DNA of 64,000 nt from Terriglobia bacterium. Lineage in GTDB: Bacteria; Acidobacteriota; Terriglobia; Bryobacterales; Bryobacteraceae. The first letter of the stretch is position 1. Each line of letters opens with the position of its first letter. The notes beneath the pieces are model-generated. The model was not told the origin of the DNA. It searched no databases and saw only the letters and a list, made by a program, of their open reading frames with translations. Of this stretch, positions 35,629-44,624 are shown one piece after another. The position numbers were made by a program, and so were the translations under genes. The DNA lies in assembly GCA_020073305.1 (NCBI GenBank), contig JAIQFK010000003.1, forward strand, positions 124,001-188,000, in the 5' to 3' direction.

Positions 35629-35988
35629 ATGCAGGACCGGCGTTCTGAAACGCGGTTGATGTGCGCGGATATGGTGGAAGTCCAGTGGAAGGAAGATTCG
35701 GGTGACGCCCGATCTTGCACGGGGCTTCTGGAGGACATATCGCCTTCCGGAGCCTGTTTGCAACTGGATAGCCCCTTACCCCTCGGCAAGACCCTCGAGA
35801 TCCAATATCGGAAGGTGCGTCTGCAAGGATCGGTCTGCTATTGCTTCTTCCGCGACATTGGCTACTGGATCGGCGTGCAATTTTCAGCCAGAAAGAAATG
35901 GTCGCGCAAGGAATTCCGCCCCAAGCACCTGCTCGATCCGAGAAAGCTGCTCGCCAGAAGCACGGAACCGCGAAAAGGCGTTCAGTAG
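35629..35988 (+). CDS. PilZ domain protein (c-di-GMP binding)
   Basis: 119 residues, essentially one PilZ domain: the N-terminal DRRSETRLMCADMVEVQW replaces the usual RxxxR c-di-GMP clamp with an R-R-x-x-x-R arrangement, EDISPSGACLQLDSPLPLGKTLEIQ is the D/NxSxxG motif with its following strand, and the remainder GSVCYCFFRDIGYWIGVQF completes the barrel. The ATG at 35629 starts the domain. A soluble effector that would couple c-di-GMP to motility or polysaccharide synthesis. Its end overlaps the convergent E1 beta gene by 7 bases. Confidence 0.85.
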   Translation: MQDRRSETRLMCADMVEVQWKEDSGDARSCTGLLEDISPSGACLQLDSPLPLGKTLEIQYRKVRLQGSVCYCFFRDIGYWIGVQFSARKKWSRKEFRPKHLLDPRKLLARSTEPRKGVQ

Positions 35989-36971
35989 CGCGCCAGCGAG
36001 CGCGCCGCTTCGACTAATTTCGTCGCATTGGGAAGAAACGCCTCCTCCAGCGGCGGACTATACGGAACCGGGGTATCTGGTGCCGTGAGCCGCACAATCG
36101 GCCCATCCAGGTACTCGAAAGCCTTTTGCGCGATGCGCGCCGCCAGTTCCCCGCCGATGCCTCCGGTCATTGTATCTTCGTGTAACAAAAGCACCTTCGA
36201 GGTTTTGCGTACGCTGGCGAGGACCGTGTCCTCATCCAGCGGGGCGAGCGTCCGCAGATCCACGATCTCGACCGAAATTCCTTCGTTTTCAAGCGCTTCG
36301 GCCGCCTCACGGGCCACGTGGACCATGGCCCCATACGTAATGATCGAAAGATCGCGGCCCTCGCGCACGACTGCGGCCTGCCCGATGGGCACGGTGAAAT
36401 CTCCGTCGGGAACCTCTTCCTTAATGCGCCGGTAGAGCGCCTTGTGCTCGAAGTAAAGCACCGGGTCGTTATCGCGAATGGCGGATTTGATGAGGCCTTT
36501 GGCATCGGCAGGCGTCGAAGGTGCCACAACCTTCAGCCCCGGAGTGTGCGTGAACCAGGCTTCCGGATTCTGCGAATGGAACGGCCCGCCATGAATCCCG
36601 CCGCCAGATGGAGCGCGGATCACCATGGGCACTGCGGCGCCCCAGCGATAGCGGCACTTGGCCGCGAAGTTCACAATCTGGTCGTAGCCGCAGGTGATGA
36701 AGTCGGCAAACTGCATTTCGGCGACTGGCCGCAGTCCCATCAAACTGGCGCCGATGGCAGCTCCCACGATCGCCGATTCCGAAATCGGCGTATCGATCAC
36801 GCGCCGCTCGCCGAACTCGTCCAGCATACCCGCGGTGACCTTGAAGGCGCCGCCGTAAACGCCGATGTCCTCGCCCAGCAGGAAGACGTCGGGGTCGCGG
36901 CGCATCTCCTCCTGAATGCCCTGCCGGATGGCTTCGAGGTAGGTTAGCTGCACCGATTTAGCCCCGCTCAT
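35982..36971 (-). CDS. pdhB: 2-oxo acid (pyruvate-type) dehydrogenase E1 component, beta subunit
   Basis: 329-residue subunit that completes the thiamine-diphosphate site of the E1 heterotetramer, decarboxylating pyruvate or a branched-chain 2-oxo acid. Family markers: GEDIGVYGGAFKVTAGM, DTPISESAIVGAAIGASLMGLRPVAEMQFADF with the catalytic Glu, RAPSGGGIHGGPFHSQNPEAW and VEIVDLRTLAPLDEDTV in the C-terminal domain. Starts inside the last codons of the alpha gene (14-base overlap). Pyruvate versus branched-chain specificity is not decidable. Confidence 0.93.
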   Translation of the reverse strand: MSGAKSVQLTYLEAIRQGIQEEMRRDPDVFLLGEDIGVYGGAFKVTAGMLDEFGERRVIDTPISESAIVGAAIGASLMGLRPVAEMQFADFITCGYDQIVNFAAKCRYRWGAAVPMVIRAPSGGGIHGGPFHSQNPEAWFTHTPGLKVVAPSTPADAKGLIKSAIRDNDPVLYFEHKALYRRIKEEVPDGDFTVPIGQAAVVREGRDLSIITYGAMVHVAREAAEALENEGISVEIVDLRTLAPLDEDTVLASVRKTSKVLLLHEDTMTGGIGGELAARIAQKAFEYLDGPIVRLTAPDTPVPYSPPLEEAFLPNATKLVEAARSLARY

Positions 36972-37962
36972 ACACGTTGTCCGTCAACTCGGAAGCATCC
37001 GGATACGGGCTTTTCTCCGCCCAGTCCACGGCCGAATCGATCTCTTTCTTGATCTCCTCGTACACGCGGTCGATCTCGCCCGGCCCCGCCCAATCTTTCT
37101 CGGCCATCTTCTTTTCGAGGCGCGAGATCGGGTCCCGCTGCGCCCACTCTTCCAATAACTCCGGGGGAACATATTCCGCCGCATCGTGTGCGGAGTGCCC
37201 GGTCATGCGGAAGGTCTTGCACTCGATCAGGTAAGGGCCGTTTCCGGCGCGCGCGTGTTCGGCCGCCCGGCGCGCGGCACCGTGCACCGCGAAAACATCG
37301 TTACCGTCTACGATCTCGGCGGGAATGCCGTAGCCGGGAGCGCGGTCGCTGACATCGGCGCACGCCATCTGCTTGCTGACCGGCGTGGAGTATGCGTACT
37401 GATTGTTGTTGCAGACGTAGACCACGGGCAGCTTCTGGACCGCCGCAAAGTTGAGGCCTTCGTGCCAATCGCCGCGGCTGGTGGCGCCGTCTCCGAAGAA
37501 GGAGTAAGCGATGTTGTGCGTTCCCTTGTACCGGAGCGCCAGCGCCGCGCCCGCCGCCACTGGCACCGAGGCCGCCATGGCGCTGATGATGGAGACGATG
37601 CGCCGGTTCATGTCACCCATGTGCATGTTGCCGTCCTTGCCGCGAGTAAGGCCGCCCACGCGCCCCATATACTGCGCAAAGATCTGGCGAGGATGCACAC
37701 CGCGGATTAAGAACAGTGCCAGGTCGCGGTGCGACGGGCACAAGACGTCTTCCGGCTCGGCGGTGAGTCCAACGCCCACCGGGATGGCTTCCTGCCCGCG
37801 CCCGACATAGACGCCGCCCACGATTTTGCCCTGCCGGTACAGCTTGCGCTCAATGCGGTCCTCCACCTCCCGCATGGTCACCATGTAGCGGAGGAACTGC
37901 CACGCCAGCTCGCGATCTTGTTCGACGTCCTTCTCTGACCGAAGCATCGCTGGGGCACCCAT
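36958..37962 (-). CDS. pdhA: 2-oxo acid (pyruvate-type) dehydrogenase E1 component, alpha subunit
   Basis: 334 residues. ThDP-binding motif GDGATSRGDWHEGLNFAAVQKLPVVYVCNNNQYA runs from the GDG to the NN about 28 residues later; RVGGLTRGKDGNMH and the phosphorylation-loop-like GHSAHDAAEYVP are also standard. I moved the start to the ATG at 37962, which has AGGAG at good spacing; a TTG six codons earlier overlaps that site. Overlaps the beta gene by 14 bases. No E2 or E3 gene is nearby. Confidence 0.93.
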   Translation of the reverse strand: MGAPAMLRSEKDVEQDRELAWQFLRYMVTMREVEDRIERKLYRQGKIVGGVYVGRGQEAIPVGVGLTAEPEDVLCPSHRDLALFLIRGVHPRQIFAQYMGRVGGLTRGKDGNMHMGDMNRRIVSIISAMAASVPVAAGAALALRYKGTHNIAYSFFGDGATSRGDWHEGLNFAAVQKLPVVYVCNNNQYAYSTPVSKQMACADVSDRAPGYGIPAEIVDGNDVFAVHGAARRAAEHARAGNGPYLIECKTFRMTGHSAHDAAEYVPPELLEEWAQRDPISRLEKKMAEKDWAGPGEIDRVYEEIKKEIDSAVDWAEKSPYPDASELTDNVYERG

Positions 37963-38130
37963 AGCTCGTCTCCTGCTCAAAGCGAGTAGTATACAAGGGC
38001 TAGAGTGCCGGGGCTAGCGGGTGTCTGCCGGAAAGCCAGCCACCGGCCCCAGCCCGATCCATTCCGACTTCGAATTCCTCTCTTCATTTTTTCTTCTTCA
38101 TTTGCTGCAATTTGCGTTATATTTTTTTCA

Positions 38131-39138
38131 GTGCACCCTAGTTTAGAACTCCAGAACCTGGCCAAACAGTATCCAGGCCATCTGGCGGTCGACGGAATCT
38201 CTCTCAAGATCCCAAAGGGCGGCTTTTTTTCGTTGCTGGGACCCTCCGGCTGCGGCAAGACGACCACGCTGCGCATGGTGGCGGGCTTCGAGGAACCGAC
38301 GGCAGGCCAGGTCTGGCTGAACGGCGCGCTGGTGAATGGCCGCCGGCCATACGAACGCAACGTCAGCACCGTCTTCCAGAACTACGCTCTGTTTCCGCAC
38401 CTCACAGCCCAGGAGAACGTCGAGTTTGGCCTGCGGGAGCGCGGTATCCGGGATCGGACTCAGCGTGTCCGTGAGGCGCTCGACATGGTGCGGCTGGCCG
38501 GCAAGGAGTCTCGTTACCCCACCCAGCTTTCGGGTGGCGAGCGCCAGCGGGTGGCGCTGGCCCGGTCGCTGGTGCTCGAGCCCGAGGTGCTGCTCCTGGA
38601 CGAACCGCTGGCTGCGCTCGACCCGAAACTGCGGCACGAGATGCGCGTGGAGCTGAAAGAGCTGCAGCGCCGCGTCGGCATCACCTTCCTGTTCGTGACC
38701 CACGACCAGGAAGAAGCCATGTCCATGTCGGATTCCATCGCCGTCATGAACAAGGGGCGTGTTGAACAGGTGGGCACGCCCGAGGAGGTTTATCTCCAGC
38801 CCGCGACCCGCTTCGTAGCCGGATTTCTGGGCGCGGTGAACTGGATCGACGGCATTGGCGTGCGTCCCGAGACCACGCGGCTCTCGAGGAGCGGCCCCGT
38901 GAACGGCTACACGTCAGTGCCTGCCACCATCACCCGGACCGTCTTCCTCGGCGATTGCATTCAGGTGGCGGCGCGCCTGGGCACAGGCGAAGAGGCCGTT
39001 GCTCAGGTGCCACGCCCGGACACCGACAACGGCGGTTACCACAAAGGGGAATCCGTCCACGTCTGGTGGACCCACAGCGACGAAATGCGGTTCGAAGCTA
39101 CTGGACCGGGATCCCGAGTTTCGGCAGAAGCTCGTTGA
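38131..39138 (+). CDS. potA: ABC transporter ATP-binding protein, PotA/CUT1 type (polyamine-like)
   Basis: 336 residues, ATPase of a spermidine/putrescine-type importer. Walker A GPSGCGKTTT near residue 38, signature LSGGERQRVALARSL, Walker B VLLLDEPLAALDP and H-loop FVTHDQEEAM, followed by a TOBE domain that regulates transport (VWWTHSDEMRF). The GTG at 38131 is chosen; the longer frame before it is AT-rich non-coding. The last 41 bases lie inside the convergent EF-hand gene and the C terminus looks extended. The matching potBCD genes lie 3.9 kb downstream. Confidence 0.9.
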   Translation: MHPSLELQNLAKQYPGHLAVDGISLKIPKGGFFSLLGPSGCGKTTTLRMVAGFEEPTAGQVWLNGALVNGRRPYERNVSTVFQNYALFPHLTAQENVEFGLRERGIRDRTQRVREALDMVRLAGKESRYPTQLSGGERQRVALARSLVLEPEVLLLDEPLAALDPKLRHEMRVELKELQRRVGITFLFVTHDQEEAMSMSDSIAVMNKGRVEQVGTPEEVYLQPATRFVAGFLGAVNWIDGIGVRPETTRLSRSGPVNGYTSVPATITRTVFLGDCIQVAARLGTGEEAVAQVPRPDTDNGGYHKGESVHVWWTHSDEMRFEATGPGSRVSAEAR

Positions 39139-40138
39139 GAGTCAATTTGCCGTCGTGATTTCGGTCGAGGGTCCTTAGCGCCGCTGGGGCGTTCTCCGTC
39201 TCGCTTGCGGAGATTTCGCCGTCATGATCGGCGTCAAGGGCGGCCAGCACCGGGTGGAAGCGCATAAATGCCCGAGAGTCATCGTATGGCAAAGCCGGAC
39301 CGCCGCACTCTTCGGCAGTCAGCTTGCCGTCGTGATTCTTGTCCAGGCTCTTGAGCACTACAGGAGCGTTGGCGATCTCTCCGGCGGAGATGAGCTGATC
39401 ACGATCCGCGTCCAGCGCGACGAGCACCGGACTCGCCCGGAAGTACACTGCCTCGAAATCGCCGGGATTGCCGGTTGACGGGCCAGTCTGCCTCTGGAAC
39501 GCGCCGGGCGCGAGAAGGCGCAGGTTCGGATGCACTCTCAGGACCCACACCAGGTTGGACCACGCATGGCGCAAGCTCACGGCTCCCAGTTTCACGTCGA
39601 TAGCAGCGACAGCAGGGTGCGTTCCCAATACCAACATCAGCGCGCCGTCACTAGAGGAAGCCATCGACTTGCCGAATGCCACAAAGCCCGTTTCACCGGT
39701 TTCAATGAACTGCGACTGGGCGGTATCGCGAGCAGCGCCCGGCGGCATCCGAAATATGCGATGGTTTACACCGTACTCGAACGCAGCAGTGACCGCACCG
39801 AAGAAGGCCAGCGACAAGATGCCTCCCTGGAACAGCGCGCTCCGCCGCGGGGCATAATCTTCGCAGGTGTAGAAGGTTGGCACGGCATCGAACGCCGGCC
39901 CGAACGAGGTAGCCGGCTGTTCCTGGACCTGGGATCGCCGGGCCTGTGCGCGCACTGCGCCGAGCGCCAGGCCGCTGAACTCCCGAATGCAGAAAGCGGT
40001 TGCCCGGAGGACGCCCCGGCTCCAGGCGTCCGCCAGAGCCAGCTGGAACACGTTGGCCATTTCTTGGCTGAAAGTCGAACGGTAGCTTGCCGGAAAGAGA
40101 CGGAGGAGCAGGCGGTAGAGCCGTATCAGCATGGTCAT
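39098..40138 (-). CDS. EF-hand protein with a membrane-anchored N terminus
   Basis: 346 residues. The N-terminal part (MLIRLYRLLLRLFPASYRSTFSQEM) resembles the start of proteins encoded with ADOP permeases, and one hydrophobic segment near residue 105 (LFQGGILSLAFFGAVTAAFEYG) anchors the protein. The last 110 residues hold four EF-hand loops: DADRDQLISAGE, DKNHDGKLTAEE, DADHDGEISASE and DRNHDGKLTLNE. A calcium-responsive partner for the ADOP permease is an inference. Start overlaps the PadR stop by 4 bases. Confidence 0.82.
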   Translation of the reverse strand: MTMLIRLYRLLLRLFPASYRSTFSQEMANVFQLALADAWSRGVLRATAFCIREFSGLALGAVRAQARRSQVQEQPATSFGPAFDAVPTFYTCEDYAPRRSALFQGGILSLAFFGAVTAAFEYGVNHRIFRMPPGAARDTAQSQFIETGETGFVAFGKSMASSSDGALMLVLGTHPAVAAIDVKLGAVSLRHAWSNLVWVLRVHPNLRLLAPGAFQRQTGPSTGNPGDFEAVYFRASPVLVALDADRDQLISAGEIANAPVVLKSLDKNHDGKLTAEECGGPALPYDDSRAFMRFHPVLAALDADHDGEISASETENAPAALRTLDRNHDGKLTLNELLPKLGIPVQ

Positions 40139-40473
40139 GCCTCCTTCGGGGACGCGCGGAGACTGGCCAGACGCGTCAAATGCCTCAACCGGACCACCTC
40201 CGCCTGCAAGATCGCCTTGCCCTTGGGAGTCAAGCGATAAGCCTGGCGATCGCGCGAAGCGTCTTGCTCTTCAAACCGCTCGATCCACCGGTCGTCCAGC
40301 AGCCGACCCAGCGCGCCGTAGAGCGTGCCGGTGCTCAGGACCACCCGGCCGTCGCTCATCTCTTCGACGTCCTTAAGAATCGAGTAGCCGTGGCGGGGCT
40401 GCTCGGCAAGGCTCAGCAGGATCAGGAGAACAGGCTCGCTCAAGGGCGGAGTGGAACTCGATCCTATCTTCAT
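40135..40473 (-). CDS. PadR family transcriptional regulator
   Basis: 112 residues: winged helix with LLILLSLAEQPRHGYSILKDVEEMS, the recognition segment VLSTGTLYGALGRLLDDRWIERF and a short dimerisation helix ending in the PadR tail. PadR regulators with ADOP permeases usually repress the operon. It sits between the ADOP gene (10-base gap) and the EF-hand gene (4-base overlap), all in one operon; a double palindrome upstream of the ADOP gene is its likely target. Confidence 0.93.
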   Translation of the reverse strand: MKIGSSSTPPLSEPVLLILLSLAEQPRHGYSILKDVEEMSDGRVVLSTGTLYGALGRLLDDRWIERFEEQDASRDRQAYRLTPKGKAILQAEVVRLRHLTRLASLRASPKEA

Positions 40474-40482
40474 AATAGTCTT

Positions 40483-42921
40483 TCACTCCTCGCGTAATGC
40501 TGCGGCCGGGTCAAGTCCCGCCGCGCGGCGCGCCGGCACCCACGATGCCACAGCGGCGATTAGGAAAAAGAGCGCCGTCATGACGGCGAATGTGGCTGGA
40601 TCGGTGGCGGACACCCCGACGAGCATGCTTCTCATCGCTCGCGTCAGTCCGAAGGCAGCGGCCAAACCAAGTCCGATGCCGGCTGCCGTCAACAGGAGTC
40701 CTTGCACTATAACCAGCTTGAAGATGCCCGCGGGCGCGGCTCCCAGGGCCATGCGGACGCCGATCTCCGCCGTTCGCTGGCGCACGGCGCTCGATAACAC
40801 ACCGTACAGCCCCACGGCCGCCAGCAGTGCCGCTACGGCCGCGAAGATGCCAATGAGCAGGAGCTGAAAGCGGGTTTCCGCCCCGGCCCGATTCACAATT
40901 GCGTCCATCGTCTGCATTTCCGTGATGGCCAGGCGACCTGGAGCAAGCCCGGAAATCGCGGCGCGCGCTGCGGGCGCGTATTGGACGGGATCGCCGGCCA
41001 CTCGAAGCGCCCAGTTCCGGGAAATGCCGATTCCATAGAAGCCATCGGTGAGGTAGATCTGCGCGAGTCCAGGTTCGGCAAGAGACGCCTGCCGTTGATG
41101 CGCGACCACACCGATCACTTCCAGCCACGGCGGATCTATGTACGGTATGACGATCCGCTTTCCGATCGCGGACTGGTTCGGGAACGCTTTCGAAGCCAGA
41201 AACTGGTCAACCACCGCTACGTTACGGCCGGGAGCATTGTCACCCTCCGTGAAAGTGCGCCCTGCGAGCAGTCGCGTGCGAAGCGTTTCGAAATAACCTG
41301 GGAGGACGTACCCCACCTCGGCCGTCTGCCGCCTGGCGGGATCGGCGAAGGTCTCTTCCGTTCCCCACGGAGCGCCCGTGAAGGGCCCCCGGTTCTTGAG
41401 CGGGAAAAAAGCCGAACCGCCCACGCTCTGGACGCCCGGGATGGCGCGCAACCGATCCTTCAGCTCGCGAAGAAAAGCCAGTCGCCGCTCCGGCTCGTCA
41501 AATCCTCGCGCATCTCCCACTGCCAAGAACGTAAGGAGGCCGTGAGGTTCGTAGCCCGGGTCCACCCGGCGCAATTCGAGAAAGCTGCGCAGCATCAGGC
41601 CCGACCCGACGAGCAGTATGAAGGACAACGCAACCTCGGCAATCACGACGGTGTGGCGTAACAGACTGCCGGCTGACAGTCCGGCGTTGCGGCCTCCCGT
41701 GCGCAGAACCTGCATCATGCCGGGCCCGGCGGCACGCCAACCCGGCAGCACGCCGAAGACCGCGGCTTCCGCCAATCCAGCCAAGGCCGCGAATGCGAGC
41801 ACCGGCCAGTCGATGGCAACCGTCTCCAACCTGGGAACATTTTCGGGCACGATAAGCAGGAGTTCCCGAAGACCGAGCCAGGCGAAACCTACGCCGAGCA
41901 GCGTGCCGAGTCCCGAAAGGAGCATGGCCTCCGCCAGCATCTGTCGCGTCAGACGTCCCCGGCCAGCACCCAGCGCCGCGCGTACCGCCAGCTCGCGCTC
42001 TCGCACGGACATTCGCACCAGCAGGAGATTAGCGACATTGGCGCAGGCGATGAGCAGAAGAAAAATCACCGCTCCCATGAGGGCCAGGATCGCGGGCCGG
42101 ACCTCGGCTACCAGGGTCTGATGCCACGGCGCCAGCCGCACGTGAAGATCAGGAACTCGCCAGTCTGCCCCAACCCGGTCCACCTGTGCCTGTGCGCGCT
42201 CCAGAGTTACGCCGGCTCTCAGCCTTCCGATCACGCGGAGCATCCCAATATCGCGATGAGCTTCGTCGTAGCCCCGGTTGTTGGCTATCCAGACATCCGG
42301 GCTGGGTTCCGCGGCGAAGAGGCCCGGCAGGAACAGTCGGAAACCAGGCGCCAGGACACCCACCATCTGCGGACGAGGATGGCCGGAGCCGAGCATATGG
42401 AGGCCCATAGCAGCTGGATTGGCTCCATAACGACGTTGCCAATACTCGTAGCTCAAAATCGCCACTGCGCCCTGCGGTGGAGGAAAGATGGGCTCTGGCT
42501 GGGCCTGGGGTTGGCCGTCTGCCTCGGTAAAATCGCGCCCGAACGCGATGGTACCGCCCAACATTCGGAAGAAGTTGGTCGTCACCTGTGCCTTACTGAT
42601 CCGCTCAGCGCTGCCGTCTTCGCGCGGGACGACCGCGCGGTAAAGCATGATCGCGCTCATTTCTTCAAATGCGGTTTTTGTTCCGTTCCGCAAATCGATG
42701 TAGCAGGCATTGGAAAGGAGGGGCTCTACCAGCACCAGCCGCTCCGAAGCTTTGTAGGGAAGCGGCCGCAAGACCACGGCATGGGTCACGCTGAAGATCG
42801 CGGTACTCGCTCCGATTCCGAGTCCGATGGTCACCGCCGCCGCGAGCGCAAAGAGAGGACTCTTTCGTAGCACCCGTCCTGCGTAGGTAAGGTCTTGGAC
42901 TGCGTCGGCAGCAATGCTCAT
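40483..42921 (-). CDS. ABC transporter permease, acidobacterial ADOP/MacB-like family
   Basis: 812 residues, same architecture as the gene at 4630: N-terminal DLTYAGRVLRKSPLFALAAAVTIGLGIGASTAIFSV, periplasmic domain, central helices (ILALMGAVIFLLLIACANVANLLL), second periplasmic domain and a C terminus ending WVPARRAAGLDPAAALREE. First gene of the ADOP-PadR-EF-hand operon. Start at 42921 is fixed by the palindromic operator just upstream. Inserted, on the opposite strand, between potA and potBCD. Confidence 0.92.
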   Translation of the reverse strand: MSIAADAVQDLTYAGRVLRKSPLFALAAAVTIGLGIGASTAIFSVTHAVVLRPLPYKASERLVLVEPLLSNACYIDLRNGTKTAFEEMSAIMLYRAVVPREDGSAERISKAQVTTNFFRMLGGTIAFGRDFTEADGQPQAQPEPIFPPPQGAVAILSYEYWQRRYGANPAAMGLHMLGSGHPRPQMVGVLAPGFRLFLPGLFAAEPSPDVWIANNRGYDEAHRDIGMLRVIGRLRAGVTLERAQAQVDRVGADWRVPDLHVRLAPWHQTLVAEVRPAILALMGAVIFLLLIACANVANLLLVRMSVRERELAVRAALGAGRGRLTRQMLAEAMLLSGLGTLLGVGFAWLGLRELLLIVPENVPRLETVAIDWPVLAFAALAGLAEAAVFGVLPGWRAAGPGMMQVLRTGGRNAGLSAGSLLRHTVVIAEVALSFILLVGSGLMLRSFLELRRVDPGYEPHGLLTFLAVGDARGFDEPERRLAFLRELKDRLRAIPGVQSVGGSAFFPLKNRGPFTGAPWGTEETFADPARRQTAEVGYVLPGYFETLRTRLLAGRTFTEGDNAPGRNVAVVDQFLASKAFPNQSAIGKRIVIPYIDPPWLEVIGVVAHQRQASLAEPGLAQIYLTDGFYGIGISRNWALRVAGDPVQYAPAARAAISGLAPGRLAITEMQTMDAIVNRAGAETRFQLLLIGIFAAVAALLAAVGLYGVLSSAVRQRTAEIGVRMALGAAPAGIFKLVIVQGLLLTAAGIGLGLAAAFGLTRAMRSMLVGVSATDPATFAVMTALFFLIAAVASWVPARRAAGLDPAAALREE

Positions 42922-42929
42922 ACCCGCCT

Positions 42930-42955
42930 GACATGTCCTCAGGCGACATGTCGCC
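42930..42955 (-). promoter_or_regulatory. double palindromic operator upstream of the ADOP-PadR operon
   Basis: Two copies of GACATGTC (42930-42937 and 42945-42952), each itself a palindrome, are 7 bases apart; the second is the centre of a perfect 14-base palindrome GGCGACATGTCGCC (42942-42955). The sites lie 9-34 bases before the ADOP start. The ATGT...ACAT pairing between copies matches the style of known PadR operators, though with 9 rather than 8 spacer bases. Autorepression is inferred. Confidence 0.6.
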
Positions 42956-43038
42956 TAACGCCATAATGCGCCCGGGCCGTCCTTTCGTCAAGCGCTTTGT
43001 TGCCGATCCGGTTCCAAAGTCGTATAGTCAACTGCTCG

Positions 43039-43869
43039 ATGAACCGCCTCCGCTTCTGTTTCCTGCTTCCCGCCCGCATATGGTTCGTCGTTCTGTTTTT
43101 CGCCCCTCTCGCCATCATCTGCGCGTATAGCCTGCTCACGCGCGGCGTCTACGGCGGCGTGGAGCTGCCCTGGACGTGGGAAAGCTACCAGCGGATGATC
43201 GACCCGCTCTACGGCGTCATCCTCCTACGCTCCGTTGTGCTATCGGCCGCCGCAACCGGCATCTGTATCGTTCTGGCTTTTCCGCTGGCGTTGTTTATTT
43301 CGCGCGCCACGCGCCGCAAGAACCTGTACCTGCAACTGGTGATGCTTCCTTTTTGGACCAGCTTCCTGGTGCGGACTTACGCCTGGATGTTTCTGCTGCG
43401 CGACACCGGCCTGGTGAACACCGCGCTCATCGGCATGGGATTTCTCCGACAGCCTCTGCCGCTGCTATACAACGATGCCGCGGTGCTGCTCGGGCTGGTG
43501 TATGCATTCTTGCCTTTCATGGTCCTGCCCCTGTACGCCACGCTAGAACGCATGGACCCGGCGTTGCTCGAGGCGGCTGCGGACCTGGGCGCGCGCCCGC
43601 GGGCGGCGTTCTTTCGTGTGATCGTGCCACTCGCCAGACCGGGCATCTGGGCGGGCATCGCGCTGGTGTTCATCCCCTGCCTCGGTGCTTATCTCACGCC
43701 TGACCTGCTGGGTGGCGGCAAATCGGTGATGATCGGCAACCTGGTGCAGAACCAGTTCACCAACGCTCGGGACTGGCCGTTCGGCGCGGCGGCTTCGCTC
43801 ACGCTGATGCTGCTGACGCTCGCCGCCCTTGGCATCTTCTACCGCCGCGGGCCGAAGGATTTGCTGTGA
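43039..43869 (+). CDS. potB: ABC transporter permease PotB type
   Basis: 276 residues, first permease of the polyamine-type importer. About six helices; the EAA loop is recognisable as LEAAADLGARPRAAFFRVIVPLARPGIW near residue 175. The ATG at 43039 begins MNRLRFCFLLPARIWFV; an upstream extension in frame is not supported. TATAGT lies ten bases before the ATG, suggesting its own promoter. Stop overlaps potC by GTGA. Confidence 0.92.
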   Translation: MNRLRFCFLLPARIWFVVLFFAPLAIICAYSLLTRGVYGGVELPWTWESYQRMIDPLYGVILLRSVVLSAAATGICIVLAFPLALFISRATRRKNLYLQLVMLPFWTSFLVRTYAWMFLLRDTGLVNTALIGMGFLRQPLPLLYNDAAVLLGLVYAFLPFMVLPLYATLERMDPALLEAAADLGARPRAAFFRVIVPLARPGIWAGIALVFIPCLGAYLTPDLLGGGKSVMIGNLVQNQFTNARDWPFGAAASLTLMLLTLAALGIFYRRGPKDLL

Positions 43870-44624
43870 AGCGCGGCCTCGCCATCTACGCCGCGGCCGC
43901 ATACGCGTTTCTGCACTTGCCGCTGGCTACTCTCGTGGTCTTCAGCTTCAACGCGTCGCGCTTTACGCTCTGGGAAGGATTCTCGCTTCACTGGTATCAG
44001 ACGCTGTTCTCCGACGCGGAAATGGCTGACGCAGCCTGGAACAGTGTGATCATCGCCGTGGTTTCCACCGTGATCTCGACCGTCGCCGGCACGCTCACGG
44101 CGTACGGCTTGTGGAAACGCGGCTCGCGCCTGCTCTCGGGCTCGTTGTACCTGTCGCTCGTCACGCCCGAAATTGTCACGGGCATTTCGCTCCTGGCTTT
44201 CTTTCAGTGGGTGTTCCGATGGCTGGGCTGGCACCTGGGGCTGTTCACAGTGATCCTGGCGCACGTATCCTTCTCCATTGCCTACGTCGCCATTGTGGTG
44301 GCCGCACGACTGCGCACGTTTGATCCGGCCCTCGAAGAGGCTGCCATGGACCTTGGCGCCACCGAATGGAGAGCCTTCTGGCGGGTCACACTGCCGGCGC
44401 TCACACCAGGCATTGTCGCGGCCGCGCTGCTCGCGCTGACCATCTCGTTTGACGATTACGTCATCACCAGCCTGGTTGCCGGCGTCGATTCCACCACTCT
44501 TCCCATGGTAATTTACGCCCTGGCGCGCCGCGGCGCCAATCCCTCCATCAACGCCATCTCCGCCCTCATCGTGGTAATTTTCGGCGCGCTCATTCTGATC
44601 TCCGAGCGATTGAGGGAAGCGTGA
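43866..44624 (+). CDS. potC: ABC transporter permease PotC type
   Basis: 252 residues, second permease of the same importer. Six helices, with FNASRFTLWEGFSLHWYQTLFSD after helix 1 as in PotC proteins and the EAA motif LEEAAMDLGATEWRAFWRVTLPALTPGI near residue 157. Begins with GTG overlapping the potB stop and ends with a four-base overlap with potD, so the three genes are translated as one block. Confidence 0.93.
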   Translation: MKRGLAIYAAAAYAFLHLPLATLVVFSFNASRFTLWEGFSLHWYQTLFSDAEMADAAWNSVIIAVVSTVISTVAGTLTAYGLWKRGSRLLSGSLYLSLVTPEIVTGISLLAFFQWVFRWLGWHLGLFTVILAHVSFSIAYVAIVVAARLRTFDPALEEAAMDLGATEWRAFWRVTLPALTPGIVAAALLALTISFDDYVITSLVAGVDSTTLPMVIYALARRGANPSINAISALIVVIFGALILISERLREA

